A stretch of DNA of 6,304 bases from JANRLT01 sp041736895. Its GTDB lineage: Bacteria > Planctomycetota > Planctomycetia > Pirellulales > JALHPA01. The position numbers and the translations under genes are program-made. This document shows positions 1-6,243 of this stretch, in pieces; the stretch's first letter is position 1; every line of letters begins with the position of its first letter. The notes beneath the pieces were generated by a model. It was not told the origin of the DNA and made no database searches. It saw only the letters and a list, made by a program, of their open reading frames with translations. The stretch lies in assembly GCA_041736895.1 (NCBI GenBank), contig JBGSSS010000141.1, positions 1 through 6,304 on the forward strand. Direction: 5' to 3'.

Positions 1-1859
1 TGCGAGCGCACGGCATTGGCCGCCGACGCCGGCGTAGCGGCCCGCGCTGCCGCCGAGGGCGAGTCGGCCGTGGCTTGGCCTTCGGCGGCTTGCTTGAGCA
101 CCAATTGATCCAGGGGAATCTTGTCGAGCGCCGGCAGCGCGCTGGTCAACTGCGGCCAGATCGTTTGTTGCCAGTTATGCACATAACTGTTCGCCATCTG
201 CCGCGAGTAACTCAACCCCGAGTCAACCAGCACCGGCACCGGTCCCGTGTTCAAGCTCCAGACGCCAGTGCCGCTGAAGACTTCGCTGCTCTTGGGCAAA
301 CGAAGATCCGGCACTGTTGACGCCGCGGATTTCTCGACCGCCGCTTGAGAACGCAGGCTCGAGTTTTTTTGGTTCAACGCCACCGTCGTGTCCGGCGTCG
401 TCGTTTTCACCGGCTGCATCCAACGCGGACGTTCCTGGCGTTCCGGAGGGCGGTCGAAAATCTGCCAGAACATCAGGCCCAACAGACAAATCCCCAGCGG
501 CACCACCCAGGGCAATTGGCGTTGCCAAGGCGTCAGTTTCTTGACCGGCGCCAGAGTCAACACTGGGCGAGACGAGTGCTGCTGCGGCAAGTTCAACTTG
601 TGCATCAGCCGATGCGTGTCCTCAAGCAACGCGTGCGCCGTTTGATAGCGCTGCGTTGGCTGTTTGGCCATGAGCTTGCTGAGGATCGTCATCAAATCCG
701 CTGGCAACTCGGGCCGCCACTTGCGCGGATCGGCCGGCTCGTCGGCCTGATGTTGCAAGAGCTTTTGCAGCACGGTCCCCGTGGGAAACGGCGGCTGCCC
801 CGTCAGCATGTAGTACAGTGTGCAACCCAAGGAATACAGATCGCTGCGCACATCGGCAATCCGCGGATCGCGGGCTTGTTCCGGCGAGATGTAATCAAAC
901 GTCCCGAGCGTCACGCCGCTTTGCGTCAGGTCTTCTTGCGGCGCTTCGACCTGATGCAGGCGAGCCAAGCCCATGTCGACCAGCTTCGCGCGGCCTTCGG
1001 GTGTGATAATGACATTCGACGGTTTGATGTCGCGATGCACAACTTCACGGCCGCTGGCGTGATCGAGGGCCGTGCCGAGTTGGTCGAGGTACTTGAGTGT
1101 ATCGGGGATCGAGAGCGGCCCTTGTTGATCGACAAGATCGCGCAGGTTCTCGCCCTCGATGAATTCAAAGACGATGTAATGCCAGCCGCGGTCTTCACCG
1201 ACGTAGTGGACCCGGCCGATGTGCTCGTGGTCGAGCCGCGCGGCGGATTGCGCTTCGTTTTGAAATCGACGGAGCGTGTCTTCGTCGCGCGATTGATTCG
1301 GCGCGAGCACTTTGACCGCGACGGTGCGATTCAGGCTCGTATCATGAGCGCGAAAGACGGCCCCCATCCCGCCGCCGCCGACGAAATCTTCGAGCGCATA
1401 ATTGCCGAGGGTCTGGCCGGCGAGGATGCGGCCCATCTCGCGCGGCGTGACCGAACCGAGGTTCGGCGGCGCGCCCCAGGGCTGGCGCGAGATGACGGTT
1501 TGCTGACTGACGAGGTCGGCCTCATCGTCAGCGCGCTGCAGTCTGCTAGAACCGCGGCTTTGATCTTGCTGGCGGCGAATTGCCGTCGAGCCGCTCGCCG
1601 GAATTTCTTGGCCCGCGGTCGTAATCGACGAACTGCTGCTGCGCCTCGGCAATGGCACCGTGTTATGCAGCAACCCCTCGGGCCGCGGCATGATCACGGT
1701 CCCGGCGACCGTTTGTTCCGCCGCGCGCTGCAAGGGCACCGGACTTTCGCCCGTGCTTTGCTCCGCAGATGGAGATCGTTCGGTCGAACCGGCGGACGCA
1801 TCGCCGGGCAAGCCCTGCCGGTCGCCATCATCAAGCGCAGGTTGTTCCGACTCGGCCAT
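1..1859 (-). CDS. Transmembrane Hanks-type Ser/Thr protein kinase (3' end cut off by window)
   Basis: The product is a bacterial eukaryote-like (PknB-type) kinase that phosphorylates Ser/Thr on target proteins in the cytoplasm. I translated 619 codons with no stop. Residues 1-150 are a Ser/Gln/Pro-rich, probably disordered leader. The kinase domain spans about 155-420: Gly-rich loop GGGGMG at 161-166, AVKVL with Lys183, helix-C Glu202, catalytic loop HRDIKPSN with Asp277 and Asn282, DMG (not DFG) at 295-297, GTFDYISPEQ at 319-328, and SDLYSLG at 339-345. All key catalytic residues are present, so it should be active. The activation loop holds Thr312, Ser314 and Thr317. One hydrophobic span at about 449-468 is followed by a polar region with no recognised domain that continues beyond position 1 and should lie outside the cytoplasm. 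The ATG at 1859 has no clear Shine-Dalgarno. An in-frame TTG 12 bases upstream is the alternative start, and TAA and TAG codons lie in frame further up. The substrate and signal cannot be read from the sequence. Confidence 0.93.
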   Translation of the reverse strand, partial: MAESEQPALDDGDRQGLPGDASAGSTERSPSAEQSTGESPVPLQRAAEQTVAGTVIMPRPEGLLHNTVPLPRRSSSSSITTAGQEIPASGSTAIRRQQDQSRGSSRLQRADDEADLVSQQTVISRQPWGAPPNLGSVTPREMGRILAGQTLGNYALEDFVGGGGMGAVFRAHDTSLNRTVAVKVLAPNQSRDEDTLRRFQNEAQSAARLDHEHIGRVHYVGEDRGWHYIVFEFIEGENLRDLVDQQGPLSIPDTLKYLDQLGTALDHASGREVVHRDIKPSNVIITPEGRAKLVDMGLARLHQVEAPQEDLTQSGVTLGTFDYISPEQARDPRIADVRSDLYSLGCTLYYMLTGQPPFPTGTVLQKLLQHQADEPADPRKWRPELPADLMTILSKLMAKQPTQRYQTAHALLEDTHRLMHKLNLPQQHSSRPVLTLAPVKKLTPWQRQLPWVVPLGICLLGLMFWQIFDRPPERQERPRWMQPVKTTTPDTTVALNQKNSSLRSQAAVEKSAASTVPDLRLPKSSEVFSGTGVWSLNTGPVPVLVDSGLSYSRQMANSYVHNWQQTIWPQLTSALPALDKIPLDQLVLKQAAEGQATADSPSAAARAATPASAANAVRS

Positions 1860-1942
1860 GAAACGCCGCAAGGGAAGAGAGCAAACAGGAGGCGAGACAC
1901 ACGGATAAGACTCTGCTCGCCACGGAAAAGTTCCAAAGCTCT

Positions 1943-1948
1943 ATTATA
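1943..1948 (-). promoter_or_regulatory. Candidate -10 box (TATAAT) for the kinase gene
   Basis: On the minus strand this is a perfect TATAAT about 84-90 bases upstream of the kinase ATG, giving an expected 5' UTR of roughly 75 bases. No good TTGACA-like -35 lies 16-18 bases upstream; the bases there are GC-rich. The call rests on the -10 match and its position in an otherwise GC-rich intergenic stretch. Confidence 0.45.
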
Positions 1949-2019
1949 CCTGAGGCCGCCGGAAATGCCCGAAATCGGCCGCAAATAGATGGGAAGCAAG
2001 GATTTGCGGTATTTCGTAC

Positions 2020-2067
2020 GTCAGACATTCTTGTCTGACTTTGCAGTAATCAGACATTCTTGTCTGA
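2020..2067. repeat. Tandem pair of identical 18-bp palindromes
   Basis: TCAGACATTCTTGTCTGA occurs at 2021-2038 and, without a mismatch, at 2050-2067, a 29-base period. Each copy is an inverted repeat with 7-bp arms (TCAGACA / TGTCTGA) and a TTCT centre. The first copy extends to 8 bp with G2020 and C2039. Both lie between the 3' end of the NHLRC2-like gene and the promoter of the kinase gene. They could form small RNA hairpins past the stop of the upstream gene, bind a dimeric regulator, or be copies of a dispersed intergenic repeat. No T tract follows on either strand, so they are not classical intrinsic terminators. Confidence 0.85.
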
Positions 2068-2093
2068 GGTGAATCCTTACGCAACGCGAGGCC

Positions 2094-2117
2094 AGGCAAA
2101 AATGCCTAACGTACGTT
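2094..2117 (-). other. Weak hairpin plus 10-bp palindrome just past the NHLRC2-like stop
   Basis: Immediately downstream (minus strand) of the stop codon at 2121-2123 lie the perfect palindrome AACGTACGTT (2108-2117) and a 5-bp stem with a four-base loop (AGGCA / TGCCT, 2094-2107). No U run follows, so this is at best a weak or factor-dependent 3' end signal. The core CGTACG also occurs at 2015-2020, next to the first 18-bp palindrome. Confidence 0.3.
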
Positions 2118-2120
2118 GAG

Positions 2121-4346
2121 CTACTCTTTGACCGTGAAATGCACCGGCACACTGGTGGCCTCGGCCGCCGGATCGACTTTGATCGGAGCGGTCCAGACGA
2201 CGCTGCCGAATTTGCATTCGCCCTCGGGTCCCCCTTTGCAATAGTAGTAGTTCATCGAGACGGTCAGCGTTTCGCTGCCCGCCTGCCCGCTGACTTTGAG
2301 CGGGATCAGGAACGACTCCTTGCCGTCTTCGTTCTTGCCCGTGACGTTGAGCGCCGTGCGATCGATGGGCCCTTCCTTGGCATTCGACTCGACGTAGTAA
2401 ACCGTCGGGGCGAGGGGATTGATTTTCCACCCCTCGGGCAAGGTCAACTTCACGTCGAGCGTTGCCGCGCCGTGGACTGGTTTGACGGAGACTTCTTTGA
2501 GTTCTACCAGCGTCGGCTTGCGGAACGATGGCTTCTTGTTCGCCGTCGCTTGTGGTGCAACCGGCGCGGGCGGAGTTGGCGGCGCGAGTCCAGCGAAGGT
2601 CAGCGTCGTGACTTCGTTCGTCTTGAGATCGAGCGTGCGAATCGCGTGGTTGTTCGTGTCGGCGATATAGAGCTTGCCGCCGGCGAAGCAGATGCCCGCG
2701 GGTTCATCGAACTGCGCTTGCGCGCCGTCTTTCAGGCCCGGCTTGTCGCTGCCGGCGATGGTCGTAACTTTTTGCGCGGTGAGATCGATCACCTTGATCT
2801 TGTTGTTGTAGGTATCGCTCACATAGACCTTGCCATCATGATGAGCCACGCCTAAGCAATGCTGCATCCGCGCTGCCTTGAGCGGCCCGTCGGTGTCGCC
2901 GAAATTGAAGAGTGCCCCGGGAACATTCGGTGTGCCGATCAATGTGCTCACGGTGCTCGTGGGATCGCCATCGAGCGGCACCGCGCGGACAGCGCTCCCC
3001 TCGGAATCGGCCACAAACAGCGATTTTCCGTCGCTCGATAGCCCGCTCGGTTGGGCAAACGCGCTGTATTGTTTGTCGTAGGGCCGCGGCGGCAAGAGCT
3101 CGCCGTCGGTGATGTGCTCGCGGCCGTTTCCGGCAAACGGGCCGATCTCGGTCTCGGCCAAATCCATCTTCCAAATCTGGTGAAACCCGGCCATCGCGAT
3201 GTACAGCGACTTGCCGTGAACCCACAAATCCCAAGGGCTGTTCAGGCCCGTCGTCTTCGGCTTGCCCACGAAGCGTTCCGGCAATTTGGTCAGCGGATTG
3301 AACGGCGAAGCCTCGGGATCGAGCCCGGGCCAGCCATCGCGGCTTTGCGCGCCGCTGCCCGAAATCGTCGTCACGGTTTTTGCGCGGAGATCGACTTTGC
3401 GCAACAGGTGGTTCTCGGTATCGGCGACGTAAAGCGTTTCGCCATGCAAGGCCATGCCTTGCGGATGATCGAACTGCGCTGTGGTGTAGTTGCCATCGCT
3501 GCGGCCGGCAACGCCGGTGCCGATGATGTCTTGAACTTGGCCGCTGAGCGAGCTGACGACGATGCGATTGTGATTGCTATCCGCGATGAAGAGGCGTTGG
3601 CTCTTTTCGTCCGCCAGCACCTTGCCGGGAAAGCGGAGTGGTGTCTTCGCGGCTTTGCTCGCTTCGAGATCGAACTTGATCGGCTTCTCGTCAAGAAGTT
3701 TGTTTTCGCGATAATACGGCAGCACCGATTTGAAAAATCCATCGAGCACGTCGAACTCCACCTCGCCGCCATGAATCGCAACCAGGTTTCCTTCGGGATC
3801 GATGATCCGCAAACTCGGCCAGCTATTGACGAAATACTTGTCCCAAATCTTGTGCTCGGGATCGTTCACCACCGGGTGCTCGATCTCGTAGCGCAAGATC
3901 GCCGCGCGAATATTGTCGAGATCTTTCTCTTCGTCGAACTTGGCCGAATGAACGCCAATGACGACGACATTGTCGGGATAAGCCTTTTCGAGTTTCTTCA
4001 ACTCCGGCAGCACATGGATGCAATTGATACAGCAATACGTCCAGAAATCGAGGACCACAAACTTGCCGCGCAGATCGCGCAGGTCGATCGGCCCGGCCGT
4101 GTTCAACCAACCCGCGTTCCCCTCTAATGAGGCAGCCGGTTGACGCTTGGCAAAGGGATGGGGTTTGGCTGGCGGAACAGGAGCGGGTGCTGGAGCAGCA
4201 GCAGGAGGTGGAACCTGAGCCGGGGCAGCCGGGGCTTTTGCTGGTTCCTCGGCGGACGAAGTCAGCACCGCCAAAACACAAACCAGGGCCACCCCGAGTC
4301 CCACGAAGACTCGCCAATTCCCCAAAAATCGCGTGGACAACACCAT
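2121..4346 (-). CDS. Secreted NHLRC2-like protein: thioredoxin domain + six NHL repeats + C-terminal beta domain
   Basis: This 741-residue protein has the architecture of animal NHLRC2 (about 726 residues) plus an export signal. Residues 1-32 form a signal peptide (Arg near the start, hydrophobic 13-29, likely cut after TSSA). Residues 33-64 are an Ala/Pro linker. A TlpA/thioredoxin-like fold covers about 66-215, with FWTYCCINCIHVLPEL at 101-116; the redox pair is C106/C109, C105 is extra, and the likely cis-Pro is P177. Six NHL repeats (about 236-278, 289-334, 366-410, 428-472, 491-537, 544-586), several with xADTxNH-like cores, should form a six-bladed propeller. After a Pro/Ala linker comes a beta-rich domain (about 612-741) with C703 and C711. 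The start at 4346 is chosen because GGGAG lies 6 bases upstream and the signal peptide begins there; an in-frame ATG at 4487 would add 47 residues lacking signal character. It probably acts in thiol-disulfide chemistry outside the cytoplasm; the substrate is unknown. Confidence 0.92.
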   Translation of the reverse strand: MVLSTRFLGNWRVFVGLGVALVCVLAVLTSSAEEPAKAPAAPAQVPPPAAAPAPAPVPPAKPHPFAKRQPAASLEGNAGWLNTAGPIDLRDLRGKFVVLDFWTYCCINCIHVLPELKKLEKAYPDNVVVIGVHSAKFDEEKDLDNIRAAILRYEIEHPVVNDPEHKIWDKYFVNSWPSLRIIDPEGNLVAIHGGEVEFDVLDGFFKSVLPYYRENKLLDEKPIKFDLEASKAAKTPLRFPGKVLADEKSQRLFIADSNHNRIVVSSLSGQVQDIIGTGVAGRSDGNYTTAQFDHPQGMALHGETLYVADTENHLLRKVDLRAKTVTTISGSGAQSRDGWPGLDPEASPFNPLTKLPERFVGKPKTTGLNSPWDLWVHGKSLYIAMAGFHQIWKMDLAETEIGPFAGNGREHITDGELLPPRPYDKQYSAFAQPSGLSSDGKSLFVADSEGSAVRAVPLDGDPTSTVSTLIGTPNVPGALFNFGDTDGPLKAARMQHCLGVAHHDGKVYVSDTYNNKIKVIDLTAQKVTTIAGSDKPGLKDGAQAQFDEPAGICFAGGKLYIADTNNHAIRTLDLKTNEVTTLTFAGLAPPTPPAPVAPQATANKKPSFRKPTLVELKEVSVKPVHGAATLDVKLTLPEGWKINPLAPTVYYVESNAKEGPIDRTALNVTGKNEDGKESFLIPLKVSGQAGSETLTVSMNYYYCKGGPEGECKFGSVVWTAPIKVDPAAEATSVPVHFTVKE

Positions 4347-4352
4347 GTCGAA

Positions 4353-4357
4353 CTCCC
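4353..4357 (-). promoter_or_regulatory. Ribosome binding site that fixes the NHLRC2-like start
   Basis: GGGAG on the minus strand sits 6 bases before the ATG at 4346. It decides between this start and the in-frame ATG at 4487, because the protein begun at 4346 opens directly with a signal peptide. Confidence 0.7.
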
Positions 4358-4403
4358 GAGGCGTGACGAGCGGGCAAAAAACCACTACTGACAATGAGTC
4401 CGC

Positions 4404-4409
4404 ATTATA
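4404..4409 (-). promoter_or_regulatory. Candidate -10 box (TATAAT) for the NHLRC2-like gene
   Basis: This is a perfect TATAAT on the minus strand, 58-63 bases upstream of the chosen ATG, implying a 5' UTR of about 50 bases. The best -35-like hexamer, TTGTCT, is 20 bases upstream, further than usual, so the -35 is weak. The box lies downstream of the ATG at 4487, so a transcript starting here would exclude that ATG and supports the 4346 start. Confidence 0.5.
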
Positions 4410-4560
4410 GCCATTTTGTTCTGGTAGGAAGACAACCAAGTCGATATTCGCGGAACCACGAGAAACCTTACGGCCTACAGCGGTCATGAGTGCGAACTTG
4501 AGGAAAATTCCGCAGATTCTCTAAGAAACCCAGGATTCTGATCTTTTCCAATCCCACCAG

Positions 4561-4576
4561 ATTGCGAACAATTGCG
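4561..4576. repeat. Phased direct repeat ATTGCG-N4-ATTGCG, copy 1
   Basis: ATTGCG starts at 4561 and again at 4571, exactly 10 bases apart, so both face the same side of the helix. The same arrangement with a different N4 occurs about 181 bases downstream. This is the form of a tandem half-site for a DNA-binding regulator, but no binding protein can be named. Confidence 0.4.
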
Positions 4577-4724
4577 CTATTGGCATTGATCTTGCCAACC
4601 ATTCTACCGGTTTTCTCAAAGAAGTCGGTTGTTTTTGGGCAGATTCCCTTCGCTAACAACGTTCACTTGGTCGATGCAGCGGAAGTGGTTCATTGTGCGA
4701 CAATTTGTGACGGCCGTGTTCGCG

Positions 4725-4754
4725 TTGACACACGATTTCGAATTGCGATAGATT
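4725..4754 (+). promoter_or_regulatory. Candidate sigma-70-type promoter for the DUF1573 gene
   Basis: The consensus -35 TTGACA (4725-4730) is followed after 18 bases by TAGATT (4749-4754, 4 of 6 matches to TATAAT). Transcription would begin near 4761, leaving a leader of about 130 bases before the GTG at 4890. The -10 region overlaps the second ATTGCG pair, so a factor bound there could block the promoter. Confidence 0.5.
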
Positions 4755-4757
4755 GCG
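4742..4757. repeat. Phased direct repeat ATTGCG-N4-ATTGCG, copy 2
   Basis: ATTGCG starts at 4742 and 4752, again a 10-base period, with ATAG as spacer (copy 1 has AACA). It lies directly over the predicted -10 element of the rightward promoter, a position typical of repressor sites. Confidence 0.4.
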
Positions 4758-4876
4758 TTATGAGCCGTTTGCGTCTGCCGTTTAAGTTGAATTCCTAGAA
4801 AATCTTGCGGATGTCATCGGCAACTTCGCCGGTCATCCAACGCGACTTTGACCATCGCCAACGAGGGCGTACTTTC

Positions 4877-4880
4877 GGAG
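4877..4880 (+). promoter_or_regulatory. Ribosome binding site that supports the GTG start of the DUF1573 gene
   Basis: GGAG lies 9 bases before the GTG at 4890. The alternative in-frame TTG at 4848 has no purine-rich sequence before it and would place 14 extra residues ahead of the signal peptide. Confidence 0.6.
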
Positions 4881-4889
4881 ACTCGGCCC

Positions 4890-6056
4890 GTGCGTGCTGG
4901 AATTTTGTCTGCTATCTGTCTATTGGCCCTGTCCGTTCCCGCCTCGGCGCAGGAATGGGCGAAAAAACTCTTCACCGTCACGGCCCATGATTTCGGGACC
5001 GTGGCGAACGGAGCGAAAACCGAATTTCGCTTCCCGATCAAAAATGTGTATGTCGAGGAACTGCACATCAAAGAGATTCGCAGCTCTTGCGGTTGCACCA
5101 CCCCCACGCTCGTCAAGAAGGGCGAGAGCAAAGGCCAAGAAGGAGGCGGCCTCACCCTGAAAACCTATGAACAGGGCGAAGTCCTGGCGCAGTTCAACAC
5201 CCACATCATGACGGGTTACAAGCGCGCAACGCTGACCCTCACGATCGACAAGCCGTACTTCGCCGAAGTTCAGCTCACCGTCCAGGGGAACATCATCACC
5301 GACATCCAAGTCACACCCAATCACATCGATTTATCGACGGTGAGCCAGGGTGAATCGGTCGAAAAGACGATCACGTTGACCCGCACCGGCCGCCGCGATT
5401 GGAAGATCATGGACATCCGCTGCGCGAACACGAACTTCGAAGTCGAACCGCTGGAAAAAGCCCGGACGCTGTCGTCGGTCACGTATGAACTCAAGGTCAA
5501 GCTCCGCGACACGGCCCCCGCCGGCGCGATCAACGACCAATTGGTGCTCGTCACCAACGATGATCGGATGCCGCAATTTCCAATCCAAGTCCAAGGCGAA
5601 GTGCGTCCCGAGTTGAGCATCACGCCGAGTCTTTGGATGGCTGGTTCGTTAATGCCTGGCGAGATGGCCAAGAAAACGCTGGTGATCCGCAACAACAACG
5701 CCAAGCCGTTCAAAATCGTCAACATCGTGAGCGACGATCCAGCGATCCAATTCAAACCGATCGATCCCGCGGCCCCGGCCAAGCCGTTGCACGTCCTGCC
5801 GATCACTCTGATCGCCTCGGACAACCCCGGCCGCGTGGTCAAATCGCTGAAGATCGAAACCGATCTCGGCACCACACTCATGCCGGAAATGGCCGTGCAG
5901 TACCTAGTCAAAGGACCGCCGAAAAGCATCACCACTGCGCCCGCGGCCGGCGTCCAACCGTCCGGGAACAGCACCACGGCGAAGCAACCCGAAATCAACG
6001 TCCTCAAACCGAAAACCACCCCGCCCGTCTCGACGGTCTTGGTGCCGAAGAAGTAG
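4890..6056 (+). CDS. Secreted DUF1573-domain protein
   Basis: The product is 388 residues from the GTG at 4890. Residues 1-20 are a clear signal peptide (MRAG, then a hydrophobic core, with cleavage expected after PASA), so it works outside the cytoplasm. The DUF1573 domain is at about 31-133: HDFGTVANG at 33-41, then IRSSCGCTTP at 63-72 with the family's Cys pair C67 and C69. Two further stretches, about 138-237 and 240-341, have the alternating pattern of Ig/ASPM-like beta-sandwich modules. Residues 342-388 are a Pro/Thr/Lys-rich tail with no anchor or sorting signal that I recognise. DUF1573 proteins are abundant in planctomycetes and Bacteroidetes and have no established biochemical role; the beta-sandwich layout suggests binding or scaffolding rather than catalysis. 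The gene has its own promoter candidate and terminator, so it is probably monocistronic. A TTG at 4848 is the alternative start. Confidence 0.9.
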   Translation: MRAGILSAICLLALSVPASAQEWAKKLFTVTAHDFGTVANGAKTEFRFPIKNVYVEELHIKEIRSSCGCTTPTLVKKGESKGQEGGGLTLKTYEQGEVLAQFNTHIMTGYKRATLTLTIDKPYFAEVQLTVQGNIITDIQVTPNHIDLSTVSQGESVEKTITLTRTGRRDWKIMDIRCANTNFEVEPLEKARTLSSVTYELKVKLRDTAPAGAINDQLVLVTNDDRMPQFPIQVQGEVRPELSITPSLWMAGSLMPGEMAKKTLVIRNNNAKPFKIVNIVSDDPAIQFKPIDPAAPAKPLHVLPITLIASDNPGRVVKSLKIETDLGTTLMPEMAVQYLVKGPPKSITTAPAAGVQPSGNSTTAKQPEINVLKPKTTPPVSTVLVPKK

Positions 6057-6081
6057 CAAGAAACAAATGACAGCAATTCAG

Positions 6082-6112
6082 AAAGCACCGGCCGATCGGC
6101 CGGTGCTTTTTT
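6082..6112 (+). terminator. Rho-independent terminator of the DUF1573 gene
   Basis: A perfect 12-bp stem (AAAGCACCGGCC at 6082-6093 with GGCCGGTGCTTT at 6098-6109) closes a GATC loop and runs into six T residues at 6107-6112. It begins 25 bases after the stop codon at 6054-6056. On the minus strand the hairpin is followed only by a weak TTTCTGAATT tract, so it should work mainly rightward. Confidence 0.93.
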
Positions 6113-6214
6113 ATTGGTGTGCATGGAACAAACGAGTCGTTCTATTTCGGCTTTCTGTCTGGCCCCCTCCCCCTTGCGGGGACAATACTGTTCGGCACAA
6201 GATTTGCGCATGGT

Positions 6215-6243
6215 ATTCTGGCAGCTTAGGAGGCTGCCAGAAT
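6215..6243 (+). promoter_or_regulatory. Hairpin presenting the Shine-Dalgarno in its loop and holding the start codon in its stem
   Basis: ATTCTGGCAGC (6215-6225) and GCTGCCAGAAT (6233-6243) form a perfect 11-bp inverted repeat around the 7-base loop TTAGGAG. The loop contains AGGAG (6228-6232), 9 bases before the ATG at 6242, whose A and T are the last two bases of the stem. A lower stem is possible between GCGC at 6206-6209 and GCGC at 6245-6248. As RNA this would control access to the start codon; as DNA it could equally be an operator for a dimeric regulator. Confidence 0.6.

Larger units (their letters stand above)
4347..4889. other. Divergent intergenic region between the NHLRC2-like and DUF1573 genes
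   Basis: This 543-base stretch separates two divergently transcribed genes for exported proteins. It holds a TATAAT box for the leftward gene, a TTGACA promoter candidate for the rightward gene, and two phased ATTGCG pairs. Much of 4500-4800 looks more AT-rich than the flanking genes, consistent with regulatory DNA. I found no convincing gene here. The longest open frames (4562-4798 plus, TTG start; 4468-4659 minus, TTG start) have no ribosome binding site and no recognisable family. Confidence 0.6.

Noticed and set aside
345..1988. Long plus-strand open frame (547 codons) opposite the kinase
   Set aside because: Its translation is Arg/Leu/Gln-rich without any domain, while the opposite strand carries a complete set of kinase motifs. 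It is a shadow of GC-rich codon usage.
3051..4127. Plus-strand open frame (358 codons) opposite the NHLRC2-like gene
   Set aside because: The minus strand encodes recognisable thioredoxin and NHL repeats throughout; the plus frame has no motif and no ribosome binding site.
4347..4487. N-terminal extension of the NHLRC2-like protein from the ATG at 4487
   Set aside because: It would bury the signal peptide behind 47 unrelated residues; the 4346 start has GGGAG at good spacing, and the TATAAT box lies inside the extension.
4468..4659. Minus-strand small open frame upstream of the NHLRC2-like gene
   Set aside because: It has a TTG start, no ribosome binding site and no recognisable sequence; it lies in AT-richer intergenic DNA where such frames arise by chance.
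4562..4798. Possible small exported peptide (78 codons, TTG start, hydrophobic N-terminus)
   Set aside because: The N-terminus resembles a signal peptide, but there is no ribosome binding site, the start is TTG, the rest matches nothing, and the frame contains the predicted DUF1573 promoter and both ATTGCG pairs.
6161..6181. C-rich/G-rich stretch as a hairpin or G-quadruplex
   Set aside because: Only a 4-bp CCCC/GGGG stem can form and the opposite strand has just two long G runs close together, too few for a G-quadruplex.
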